Part shown: piece after piece, positions 45,601 through 59,534 of the stretch | How positions within the stretch are numbered: position 1 is the first letter of the stretch | How the letters are laid out: every line of letters begins with the position of its first letter | From: Petrosia ficiformis | Lineage: Eukaryota; Porifera; Demospongiae; Haplosclerida; Petrosiidae | Assembly: GCA_947044365.1 (NCBI GenBank) | Contig: OX345645.1 | Location: 3,977,741 to 4,041,740, forward strand | Direction: 5' to 3' | DNA length: 64,000 bases | Notes under the pieces: model-generated | Told to the model about the DNA's origin: nothing | Database searches by the model: none | What the model saw: only the letters and a program-made list of their open reading frames with translations | Translations under genes and position numbers: made by a program

Positions 45601-48600
45601 CAGCTATGTTGGATCAGTTTTATAAATTGGCATTTTGGAAGAAAATGGAAGTGCCTTCTGCCTTTGCTTATTTCCTATTGGTTCTATTGTGTTTTTGTGG
45701 AGGCTCCCATATATCAAAGAAGTACAACGGGTTCGTTCAAAGCGCAATTATTAGAAATAATGCTGAGTCCGCAATGGGTGACATTTATAACAGCTGTCCG
45801 GCAGTGATCACGAGTTTGCGAGACAATCTGTCTGGAAAATGTATACAAAAAACATTGTTGAAAGACTGCTGTGATGTTTTTCTACTTGGTCGCAAAACTG
45901 GTGTGTATTGGCTAGATCGGTCAGAAAGCACTCGAATTATGTGCGATATGGAAACTTCCGGTGGTGGATGGTTAGTTTTCGGAAGGAGAAACAAGAACAA
46001 GAGTAAGTTCGAAAAGAAGTGGAACAAGTATGTAAAAGGATTTGGTTTGCTGAATAAAGAGTTCTGGCTTGGACTGGATGCTCTGCATTATCTTACTTCA
46101 AATACTACTACTCAATTGCGATTCGACATAGATGATGGCAAGAAATGGGCACAATACGATTATTTTAGTGTTGGTGGACCAGAAACGAACTATACATTAA
46201 CTGTTGGAAACTACAGTGGTGGAAACCTTCCAGATGCTTTTTCTTTGCACAATGGAGCCCAGTTCTCAACTGTGGATCGTGATCACGACTGGCATAAGAT
46301 TTTCCATTGTAGTTTTATAATAAAAACTGGATGGTGGTACACCCACTGTTATCGAGTTGGACCCTTTTCAGAACATGTTGATTGGGTAAATGTGACCAGC
46401 TCTGATGAAAAAACTAATCACTATTCGTCTATCGAAATGAAAATAAGATCAAAACGATTTCCATGTTCTTTCTAAGTAGTCCATACAAAGTGCAGGCAGT
46501 TTACAAATTGAACAAAAAGTAATATCATTATGTTCCAAGTGTTTAAAAGTATATTCCAGCTAAAAAGTATTATAATTTTGTTAATCTGGCATATATATAT
46601 ATATAGTTATATAACTCATCATATTTCCTCGTATCACTTTGTGGTTAATTTTCAATTATTTATTCTTTAAATACACCATCTTTATACTTTTCAATATGTA
46701 CTTCAGTTGGTACATTTTTTTTAGTGATAATACCCATTATTGAGATAAGTACATATCTGCGATGCAAGACTATGCGTATGTATTACCTCAGATAAATGGA
46801 TTGAGAACTTTGGATTGCTATATTGAATAGCCATGTTGATTCTGGAGTCTTGCGGGACTAGTAAACGTTCCCATATTCTTTCAAGTTTTGTCTTAGTGAA
46901 AAAGAAATGAAGACAAACTTTAATAGGAGAATGAACTGTGTTATGCCTACCTGAATATCTTTAGTGTGTGGCTGTTCTTGCAATTCCACCTCTACCAAAA
47001 AATGAATTTTAAAAGATTTATACACAAACCTTCTTGCCTTCATTATCTGGGTCTTTACCAAGACCTCCCATTAGTACAGTGTTAACATTCCATTGGCCAG
47101 AAATGTAGGAATTCTTTTGCTGCAGTGTCTCCAATCTCCTCCTTTCCTTTTCCCTTAAAAAAAATTAATGGATGAGAACATGAATATCAAACATGAGAAT
47201 TGAAATGACTTCTAGCATTAAGCAGAAGCACAGGGTATATATATATATATATATATATATACAGAGCAATTAAAATTTTTATTCCTTGAAAAATTGGAGT
47301 GAGCTGGCTTCTTAGATAAAATTATTAGATTTTACTGTATGAGAGTATATTTTTTGGTAGACTTCAGCTGTTAAAATTGCTCCAGCCAGGTCTGAATTTT
47401 CATTAAGTTTACTCCCCATGGGGGCACTACAGTTGAAGTACTTTAATATATTTCAGACAGTGTATTTATGATTAGCACTGACTTTAATTGTTCATGAAGT
47501 TTTTTAAGTCGATCTCTTTTCTCTGTCTCTCTCTGTTCGTCTTCAGAATCACTTCCACTAGAGTCATACATATGGTGGACTACACCAAGAAAATCTGAAC
47601 CCTTGAATGTAAAATAGCGTATTTTGTTTGCTACTCTAACTGCAAGCAACAGACATTTATACTGGACCACAACAGGAAAGGTTTATTACTAACATACAGT
47701 TGTAGACTATTACATAATTTCATAACACTAATTACTATATGGATTTGCAATACCTCATTATTATGTACAATGTAACAGTGAGATGTAAATTACTTGTGGT
47801 ATTCTCATTAAAATCAAAGCATCACTTTATAATGCTAATTAATTCATAATAATAAAATTAAAATTTACACGGAACATAGTTTCATTCTCATATTTGAGAA
47901 TGAGAATACTAACTGTTAAATATTGAGAACCTGACTATCCTTCAATAAAAGACTTAAAAGCAGTCAATTCAAATTAAACTTTCTAATAGTTGATGCTAAA
48001 TTAGAGAGAAAACTTTGTGACTGAAAACTATGATTGTACTGTAAAAAGATAGATGAGTCAATTGACAGATGAATGGATGGATGAATGAGAATGGATGGAT
48101 GAGTGAATGGAAAGATAGATAGATGGAGGATGGAAGGATGGATGGATTAACTCTAATATCTTCTACAAGAAAATACAATAAGACAAAGTCCTCCTGTATG
48201 TTGTATGTTTACACATAATTACATGTACTTATACCACAAGCATACACCACAAGAGCATTGGGATTTCACTGTTTGAGCAATGAATTTTAGATACTTTTAA
48301 ATTATACAACAAAATGTTTTCATTGGGTTCTCACCTGTTGAGCAATGAATCTCAGATAATCATCAGTTGTAAGGGTTGCTCTCCACCATTTCTTCCATCC
48401 TTTTCCTCTGCTACCCAAAGAGGTCTCCTTCAAAACAATTGATAATTATAAATGTATCCAATGTATTTAGGCTTAGTTGTATTCATGCTGAAGGATTTGT
48501 TTTTCACTAGTCAAATGTATCCTGTGTTGTCATTATTATCCCATGTCAATCCAACCTCAGCACAAAACACTGGTAAAGGTCATTCACATTCACTACGACC

Positions 48601-51600
48601 TCAGGAAAATGTTCATAACTTTGAACCAACATACATTTTCATACAATTATCGCTCCTGTTCCATTTTGCGTGTATAACGCATTGTGTCATTATTGAGTTA
48701 CTGTAAATCTATAATCAAGTATTATATTATAACTCTCTATATTACATTACATATATAAAGTTATCACATCCTAATTTTCAGATCATCATGAATGTGAACA
48801 GACTTTAGTTCTATTCTAAAGTCTTCAAACTATTACTATTGAAGTAATTCTAAGAACGAATATTTACCTTCATTCCAGACTGTTCAGAGTGAAAGCTATT
48901 GAATAAAAAGATCACATGTATATCGCATGTAAATGTAGTGCATACTGTTTTACTAATAAAGGAGAATCTATTATACTGACTTGTTTATCCATTCTCTATG
49001 ACTGTCTTCTTGCCAAGGAGGAGGCCCAGAATGACATAGATCTTGGTTTATTACTCTACGATTCTTTCTTCTTTGAAGTGAACTGCTTGCATAAACTGAT
49101 GTCATTTCAATACCACAATCAAGGGAAGGCTGGAGTGCGGGATCCTACAACACAATAAAACACATTTTATAATTGCATTTATATTTCACTTTACATTTGT
49201 ATATATTTATACATGATACAAGAGGTTAGTTTTATTCTTTTTGGTATTAATCTTCCCAATCTTGTTTGTGTGCTGATATCACTACATGCTTTCAAAATAA
49301 AATGATAATACTATTTTTCATGGTTCGTAAGGGTATCCCCCCTACCCCCAAACAAGGTTCAGCCAATTAATGGCACGGCACATAAATGAATGCATGCTCA
49401 AACTACAGCAGGATAATTTCAGTTTGTGGAAACTGCAAAAAAAAACTGATAGAAAAACAATATAATTATTGTAGGGTTTATACATGAGAGTCATCAGCCA
49501 TGACTTATTGTCATCACAAAGCAATCATCAGGTTGCTTTTATCTCTATATAACTTGTTTTTAGTACTACCAGTGGTCTAAATATCTTGTTTTTAGTACCA
49601 GTGGTCATGTAATAATCTTTATGAAGGATGACTACAAATACATGAAAGGTTGGAACAACTCTATAACTTACAAGCAGTTATACAAACATGTTTGAAACAA
49701 AAGAAACATGAAAATGTGCAGTGGGATGTAAATATTGTAAGTACAGTATAGCAATAATTACAGGTCTACTGTAACAATTTGGCCAATAATTAGCACTATT
49801 ATTTCTGTTAATCAACTATAACGGAGCTTATGAGCAGCAAAGCCACAAAGAAGAGTCCAAACTGTATAAACCCAGGAAGGCCAGGATATTTAATTCTATT
49901 ACCATATTAGGAAGTTTTACATTGGTATATACATGTACATGTAGGTGATCCATTATAGCTTAAACAGTTAAAGAGCCTGGTATATAGATCTGAAAGTAAA
50001 GACTCTTTATGGCTGGCCTTATTGCTCAGAATCTCTTTCTGTAACTATGTAACTATACTGTAGTCGATGTGTTGACTTTACATGTAATATAATGTATAGC
50101 TGAACATCATAAGGAAGGTTAGTACACGATTATACCATAACTCAATAATGAATAAATGGATTGAAATTTAACATACACAAAAAAGAATAGGAAGGATAAT
50201 TACATGTATATGAAAATGGTGCAAGGTAAAAAGACTATTCGTCATTCCAAACATCATAGGGCTATGGAATGCATATTTTCCTGATGTCAAGATGAATGTG
50301 AATGACCTTTAAAACTGGTCAACATTATCGTACTAAAAAACACTCAAGCAACTACCTTTTCAAAAGAAAGATGATCCTTGGAAAATGTTTGTGAAAGCTC
50401 TTTGTAGACTTGTTTTATATCTTCTCCCTCTTGTAGTCCAGAATCTAGTTGTTCTATTGTGATGTCATCAATCTAAAATGATGGATAATAGGGATAATCT
50501 ATAACTTCAAAAAACAAATATAAAATGATGGATAATAGGGATAATCTATTACTTCAAAAAACAAATATAAAATGCTTTTAGTAAACCATTGTGACTTTTT
50601 AGCTATCACTAAATTACAGGTCTGCAATAATAAATGTAACTGAAACAGAATAGGGCACTATTAGTAAGCTTAATATTTTAGTTACTTAACTAAAAAGAAA
50701 ATAAGAATAATTATAACAAAAGTTCGTTACTGTCATACTAAAACAAGGTACACATGTACAAATGTACACATGTACAAATGTACATCTGTACATCTGTACA
50801 TCCATCAATAATCTGTTGCTACTAAACAGAGATCAAACGACCTGTAATGACTTCATGTGTACTATAATGTGTTTAATGACATAAAGCGAGTGGTTGCCCC
50901 ACTTGAAGTGCCACTTGGGATTAATTAGCCTCCACTTGGGTTTAGTCAAAACAAGAGAAAAAAGTATCCTATGATATGATTGCTTTGTAGTGTCATTATT
51001 CGATAATCATGGCTGAGAAAAGTGGAAAAACAAATACATGTACCTACATTATGAGAGTATGTTGGATTTCAGATATGACAATGATCACTACAGAGTGGGA
51101 TACCCATTTCTCCACATATATTGCTCAGGTGAATGGCTTTTAATTAACTATGTACCTAACACATTATACATGTATGTACATGTTATATAGTCCTATACTA
51201 TATATATTTCACTTACATCTCCAGTCAAGTCATTGTATATTGCAGGATAAGATTTTAATCTAAGAGAGTATAGAGGAGAGCGATCACTTACACGATGTCC
51301 TGTAGCTCTAGCAATGTCCTGTGTAATTAATAATATTACATAACGTCTGGTAACAAATAAATATATAAATATATATATATATATAGTATGATGGTGACAT
51401 CATCCCTTTGATGTGGTGAGTTCTATATATATATTGTATATAGACCTTCCATGTGCACACTATGCAGGAGATGTCACCATCACACAATATGTTGTATATA
51501 GTATGCTAATAGGTCCTATATACCGCATATAGGACCCTCACCCTCATTTTGTGTCCTCGGATGTAATATAGCCCTTGCAGGCTCGGGCTATATCACATAG

Positions 51601-54600
51601 TTACACAGCTGACAAAATTGAGATGTGGGCGTTGCCCTCGAGAGCAAAACACCTTCGCTATCAATCACCTTGCTATCTTTCTGCTGCTAAAGAAGAGTAC
51701 CACATGGCTTTCTTGTTATGTCTTCTATCTAACAAAATAATAACTATAATCTAAATTGCTTAGATACTGTATTCTTGGTTTCCACGCGCAATAGAAAACT
51801 ACCTTGGAAACATCAATTACTTCGGGCTCCGCCCTCAGTAAGATCACCTTCAATTTTCATTATTGAACAGTTAGACTATTCATCCTTCATGCTATATTCT
51901 TTTTTATTCTTAATAAATTATGGGTTAATAAGTGAACCAGGGGGGTTAATAAGTAAGCCCGGGGATTTAATAAGTAAATATTTAGCAACCTGTAATCGTG
52001 CAATCTGATCAAATAGTGTATATAATAATTATATTTATTACATAAAAGCATTCTTTGATCAAAGGCTGAACATTCCACCAAATTTAGTTTTCACTTGAAG
52101 AATTCAACAATGTAGAGTAGATGTACATGTAATTATAGTAATGTGCAATACATATAATTATAAATAATTTCATTCAATATAGTGATACAATATTGGCTTT
52201 TGGATGTATCAATACACTGGAATGGGCAGTTTAGCAATCTTACCTACATGTAATTTATATACACAACAGGCTAGCCTTGACTTGTGTAATTAGATAATGT
52301 AATAATGGTCATAGTTAATGTAATGCACTTGCCTTGGCTCATGGAATAGTACCAATGTAACTGATTAGTAATGAGTAATGAGTAATGACAAATGACAGCA
52401 TTATAATTTTAATAAGAACATCTTTACTTACCATTCTAGGTAAATTGATTGGTATAATATCAGGTTGAGGCTCTTCTTGTTGTGACTTGAATTCAGATCT
52501 ACATTGTATATAAATATTACAATCAAACCAAAGAAACTTGGACTGCAAACAAAAGTGTAATTGCATTGGGCTTTGCAAAATATTATATTAGGAAACATTT
52601 TTCACACTGTACAAGAATTCAATGCAGTGTATATGCAATTCCTGTAAAATATTGTCTTATAAAATTAAGGTCACTCAAATTATAATGCACTTTATGTTGT
52701 TATGGTGCAATCTGCATGATTATCATAATTATTGTAGAATATCAACATAATAATATGTGTCCATGGCTGAAATCAAGATGACCAACCTCCCACACACAAT
52801 ATGAATATCAGTACAAAGTTCCATAGTATTACATATTTTATAACTGATGGGGGGTACATTATACATATAAGGGGGTACATTATACATATAAGGGGTACAT
52901 TATACTTATGAGGGGGTACATTATACCTATAAGAGGTATATTATATAAGGGGTACATTATACATATAAGAGGTATATTATATAAGGGGTACATTGTACAT
53001 ATAAGGGGGTGCATTATACTTATGAGGGGTACATTATACATATAAGGGAGTACATTATACATATAAGGGGTACATTATACCTATAAGAGGTATATTATAT
53101 AAGGGGTACATTGTACATATAAGGGGGTGCATTATACTTATGAGGGGTACATTATACATATAAGGGGGTACATTATACATGTACATATAAGGGGGTACAT
53201 TATACATATAAGGGATACATTATACATGTACATATAAGGGGTACATTATACATATAAAGGGTACATTATACTTATGAGGGGTACATTATACATGTACATA
53301 TAAGGGGTACATTATACATATAAAGGGTACATTATACTTATGAGGGGTACATTATACATATAAGGGGGTACATTATACATAGTACATTATACTTATGAGG
53401 GGGTACATTATACATATAAGTGGTACATTATACCTATAAGGGGTACATTATACATATAAAGGGTACATTATACTTGAGGGGGGACATTATACATATAAGG
53501 GGGTACATTTACATATAAGGGGGTACATTATACATATAAGGGGTACATTATACATATAAGGGGACTGTATGAGTCTGTATCCCTCTAAAAAAGCATAAAG
53601 AGAACACTGATCACTCATCACTATACGGACCTAAAGTTGTTTTCTTTCTCTAACAGATCCTGTCTCTTCTCTTCTCTATCCTCTGTTAAGTTCTTTGAAT
53701 GTAACATTCCTTGTAACGACAATGCAGATGCTGATCCATCTAATTCTTGTTTTACAGTAACTCCACTGGGACACACTAGTTGATGACTGGAACAAGCCAA
53801 GGTTGCAGCTGATTGAAACTGAAATGGTAATTTCTGTGATGACAGATCAAGAATACTATTTCCTTCTTCTAATGTGACATTAGTCTGTGAAGCTTCTGAA
53901 AATGTGAACTGAGGAAGAGATTCTACAATGTGATCTCCTTCTCTGTTAATGGAATGAGTGTTTTGTGCTGAATCAGAGTGTATGCCTGCAGCTGAACTCT
54001 CTAAAGATGTCACACTACAAAATGTAAAATTATACTAACATAGAAAGATACATTACATTTGATAGATTTATTTACTGATTGAATCAAATTTAATTAATTA
54101 ATACGGATTGATTGATTTCTGATTGAGTCAGTATTTGACAAATCGATTGATTTAATGATATTGATATCAATTGATGATTTGATCCATTTACTAACTGATT
54201 CATAAGTTTATTTTTTAATCAATTTTTATCAATTAATTTTCTCAACAGTTCATTATTACAATAGTTTATACTTACTCAAAACTAAGTTGTGGTATTTGTA
54301 TAGTGGATAGCACCGGAGGAGGCTCTTCATCAAGTGATGAATGTATTAATTCCATATTATCAATTGATGTTTGGTCATCAACATCACATTTTGCAAACTG
54401 AGACATGTACTGTTTTAATCTCTCGGCTTGTTTAGTACTGAGGCCAGACACATTAGCCTAACATAAGAAAGATATATGTATTTATTATATGTGCCTACCA
54501 GGTTGGATGTATTTACAACTTACAGCTAATAGTGGAGACAATTCTAACAATGAATTTTGCTAAAAGGTAGAGAAAATGTATAATATTGAAATACATGTAA

Positions 54601-57600
54601 TCACACTGGTATAATTAATTAATTAATTAATTATGGTATCAATCATTGATTATCTTCAGTATCAGTTTCAGTACTGGTTAGTATCATCAGTATCAGTATC
54701 AGTATTTATCGTCAGTATCAGTATCAGTCTTTATCATCAGTATCAGTATCGGTATCAATGATTATCATCAGCATCAGTATTAGTTCTTATTAGTGTTATA
54801 CTAGGTTGTACCTATACTTCAGATACCAAATATTATGAGCAACTAAAATTTCCTATATCTCTAGAAAATGAAACTCAAACCTACTACATAAGATGGAAAT
54901 AGCTTGACAAATATGATTATGAGTGTTGTATTAATGTTTCCTACAGTAAAACAGTACTATACAATTTAAAACCAATCCGTATCTACACCAGAAAAGGAAA
55001 ATGTACATGTACAACACTAGTCATTATCATTAGTATCGGTTTCAGTATTGTAGATTATTATATCAGCAGGCTGGGACCCTGTACTTACAATTTGAGTATC
55101 ATATGTAGTATGATGATCCAAATCTCTCTCTTCTACTTTGTGAATTTCACATGGAACTTTTATATTGGTTTTAGCGAGATCCATTAAATCTTTTCTTAAC
55201 ATTTCATTCGTATAATCACCCATCCTTGATTTTATAGGAGAAAAAAAATCAAGAAATTTATAAATTTTTTCCTACATTTACAATTATGATATACATTTAC
55301 ATGTAGTTATTATCATATACACATCACAAATACAAACATTCATTACAAATTTAAAATTTAATATCATTAAGCCACTCAGTCCACACATCACAAATACAAA
55401 CATTCATTACAAATTTAAAATTTAATATCATTAAGTCACTCAGTCCACCAAATTTAATGAAAAGTACAGTGAAACTATTAGTGTTGTTTTAGTATGACAA
55501 TAATGATCACTTTTGTTTAGGTTTGGTCTATATTCTCTTACAAAGTAACTAACTCGTTTATTGACCAATTTTCATTTCAGCTAGTTATAATACATATTGC
55601 ATAGACAATGCCTTACTGTGTTATAGACACAATGGTAAAAGATGCTATTATCAATGAATTAAAGAATAAATTTCCCTTCCACAATATAAACAATATGACA
55701 TATCATGCATACCATAGTTATGCCATTACTCTTCACTTTGGTGGCTTATTTGTTAATTTAAGTAACCATGAAAAAGATTCAGGGAACTGATTTATGAGAG
55801 TAGTTTATACATGAATTTAGACTGAGTTGTCTGTAAAAACATTTGAATAGATTTTTAATGCTGTTGTTTGATATTTATATCAAGCAGCACTATAATTATA
55901 TACAGTATCATGCAATACTTCAAATTCAAGGTATTACAACAATTAATGTCATTTCCTTACCTCGTGTGTTGTTGACCAGAGACTTTGATTTCATTTTGAT
56001 GAAAAAATCTCAAACCCTATATATAGTATAACAATTAATTAATATTCTGGGCCTACAATCTAATAGAGTTTCAGAAATTGAGACAGTTTTGAAAATGAAA
56101 GAGTAAGAATACCTTTATGTTATCTACTGATCTTGATCTAGTGATTTTCAGAAATCTCTTTGAATCTGAAAAAGATGAGAGCACATGCTTTCATTGTTAG
56201 GCCATTCATACAGGAAAGTTGGTAACCATGTGTCCACATTTTTTACAAATGCATGTATGTTTGATGATTTATCAGTGAATTTAGGTAATGTTATGTATGC
56301 AGTGATATAAAAGTCCAGTTCCAATTCACAAACCAGATTCCAGTGTCTTTGTCTTTTGTTTCAATCCAAGCTCCTGTAATAGGGTATTTGCATACAAAAT
56401 AGGTTCTGAAGGGGCTCTTCTCAACATCTATGAATAAGTTCTATTATTCATCATAGTAGTACTATAGACTTGACTTACATGTATATTTATAATGCTAGTT
56501 GATGAAGTATCAGGGCTTGTGACATCATTTGAACTTTTCCCTATAAGGAAATCATTATATAAAACACATCTTGGTACATGTATATTTTTCATCTTTCCAT
56601 TGCCTCAGGTGTCTTTCTTTCTTTATTTCTTTCTTTCTTTCTTTCTTTCTACATCTTTGATAACATCATGTAACACACCTATTCCAGTACTGTTTAGTGA
56701 ATGTCCAACTGTTGTACACTTGTTCTGCTCAACTACTTCTATAGTCTTAATGTTACAAAGACCACTAGGATTCACCTTGATTGAATAATGGAGTAAATTA
56801 AGACAAGTGAACTTCATTATGAAAGTATTACATGAATATTGTCTATTCCTACTCAAGCAATGGAATCCTTTATACAAAAAAACAGTATTTTATAATTTAT
56901 ACAGAGGGGACCCAGAAATCCTTCTCCCTCTTAGTTACTCTCGAATTTAGTTGTTTTATTCTACTGACAATATTTTGGGTCCAGAAGACACACAATATAA
57001 CATTCATCTATCTTGAAAAGTCAACCAAGTGAAAAACCCTGTATAAATCCTGTATAAACTATAAATCCTGTATAAATCCTGTATAAACCCTGTATAAACC
57101 CTGTATAAATCCTGTATAAACCCTGTATAAACCCTGCATAAATCATGTATATATCCCCGTATAAATCCCATATAAACCCCGTATAAATCCTGTATAAACC
57201 CTGTATAAATCCTGTATAAATCATGTATATATCCCCATATAAATCCCGTATAAACCCTGTATAAATCCTGTATAAATCCTGTATAACCATATCACATTTT
57301 GAATAAAATTTGAGTTGAAATATTGGTGTACCTACTGAGCTCATTATAAATTCATGAAAAATTGCAGCTTTTTGTGTAGTGCAGTTACTCAAGTCAAACA
57401 GTTTCAATGCAGTCCATGTATACACCAGGTTTATCATGGTGATTTGAATCCATAGTAGCACACATGCACATATTTATAACTATAAATTTATAATGAGCTC
57501 AGTTACACATGTACTTTAGTACTAATTTATACATATATAATGTACCTCTTCTATATATCCCTGTGGAAGCTTTAGTTTAGGATGTTTTAAATGAATCTGT

Positions 57601-58407
57601 AACAAAGTGAGAAATCAAGTCATTTTGTTTGAACTCTTCCTCAATATACTATATTAGTGACAAAGCATAGAAAAGGGGGCTTTATTTGACTATCAATCTT
57701 CCAAAATGGTTTATTTTTCAGCCATATTATATATTAATGTCAGTCAAAATGTCATGAATATCATTATGTGGTTCATTGAGGGTAGGGGTTCCCTTGTGGT
57801 TAGGGTTCAATCAGTATCAAAGTGATCTTAGTCTTTGATGGCAATCTTGGACATCACTCACAATAATTATTAAAATGTAATAATTTTTACCACATTCTTG
57901 TACATGTACATGTTAGACCATTATTCATGTAAGGAAGAAATGTAATTGTCTCAGATGACTAAAGTGAATTGTATCACATTTTATGAAAAAATATCATAAT
58001 TTTTATGAAAGAAAATCATTTGGTAATATCTAGAATTACAATAAAATCACATTGAGTTGAAACTAAGCTTATGAAAGATTGTGTGCAGATGAAGCTGCTT
58101 GCGCACATCTAGTGCAAGTCAAACTCACTTTCTCAGATGTGCATGTTTCAACTCAATGTAATTCTATATGTACATGTACTATATTTGTAATTGTAACTTG
58201 TACAATTATTTTACTACTTTAGTAATTCCTCTGTCTGTCTGTCTGTCTGAGACTGTCTCTCTCTCTGAGACTGTCTCTCTGTCTGTTTGTCTCTCTCTCT
58301 CTCTCACTCTGTCTCTGTCTGTCTGTCTGTCTGTCTGTCTGAGACTGTCTCTCTCTCTGAGACTGTCTCTCTGTCTGTTTGTCTCTCTCTCTCTCTCTCA
58401 CTCTGTC

Positions 58408-58460
<53 letters not shown>

Positions 58461-59496
58461 GTCTCTGTCTCTGTCTCTGCCTCTGTCTCTCTCACCTTTT
58501 TAATTTCATCCAGATATTTAACCTGTGTAGTTGATGGAGGAGAGTTAGGATGTCGCTGAGGTGGAAGGTGAGAAGAAGGAGGAGTCTTTCTTAAATGTTG
58601 CAATACACAGCGTCTTATCAATGGAATATCAAGACTGTAAAAATCAAAAAAGATTAGTAATGTTATTATCTGTGTTATCATAGTACTGTACGTATCCATA
58701 GCAACATAATCATGATATAATTGAAGGGTTGAGAGCCAGAGTGGTCTAACTCACAAAACAGCAATATACCCAGGTTAACACCAAAACACCATTTTTAGGA
58801 GCTGGAGAAATCAAAACTATTCACTATTTCATAGTGGAGTATACATGTATGTCATTTTAAATCCATTTTTGTGCAATATGGACAATTTCCAGTAGTCAAT
58901 GTTCAATTAGACCACTCTGGCTCTATTAAGGTTATTAGTTAGTTTATCAATCAATATTTACCTTTTGTTAGCTTGTAAAATGAGTTGAGCTCTTAAACGA
59001 CTCATCTGTGCAGAATGGTTCAGTACTCCTTCATTTCTTAACTCTAATAACATATTAACACTTTATAATTTAATGTATAATATTATACACATACTATATC
59101 ATTAGTATAGTTCCTACTTCCTAGCTGCAGGAAAAAACTAACATAGTTGACACCCAAAGACGGCCTCAAGCCCAAACGTTCAAACAGAGAAAGAATAATC
59201 TAAGAAATCATAGTGTTTCTTCTACTTTACTCATAAATGTTCAGTCCACACTCTCACAAAAAACTACATACATGTTACATTATGTGTCTGGATGAGTGGA
59301 GAGAGTTGGCTAGCCATTAAAGGACCCTTTAATCCACCATACCTGGTTCTCAAGGCCAGGCATCCAGATGATAATGATAATGATAATTACTAAATTGAAT
59401 GTGTGTCTATTATTTACCCTTGTATGGTTGTTCTGATATGTATATTTACTGTGATGTATGTGTGTATGTGTATGTTTTGATATAATTTATATGTAG

Positions 59497-59534
<38 letters not shown>

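Noticed and set aside
57021..57461. 146-codon minus frame with [11 protein letters not shown] repeats
   Set aside because: Translated 11-base minisatellite.
58168..58699. Ser/Leu/Val-rich plus frame and Arg/Glu/Thr-rich minus frames
   Set aside because: Translated ctgt/ctct microsatellite; the only real coding here is CCDC87 exon 7 (58496-58634).
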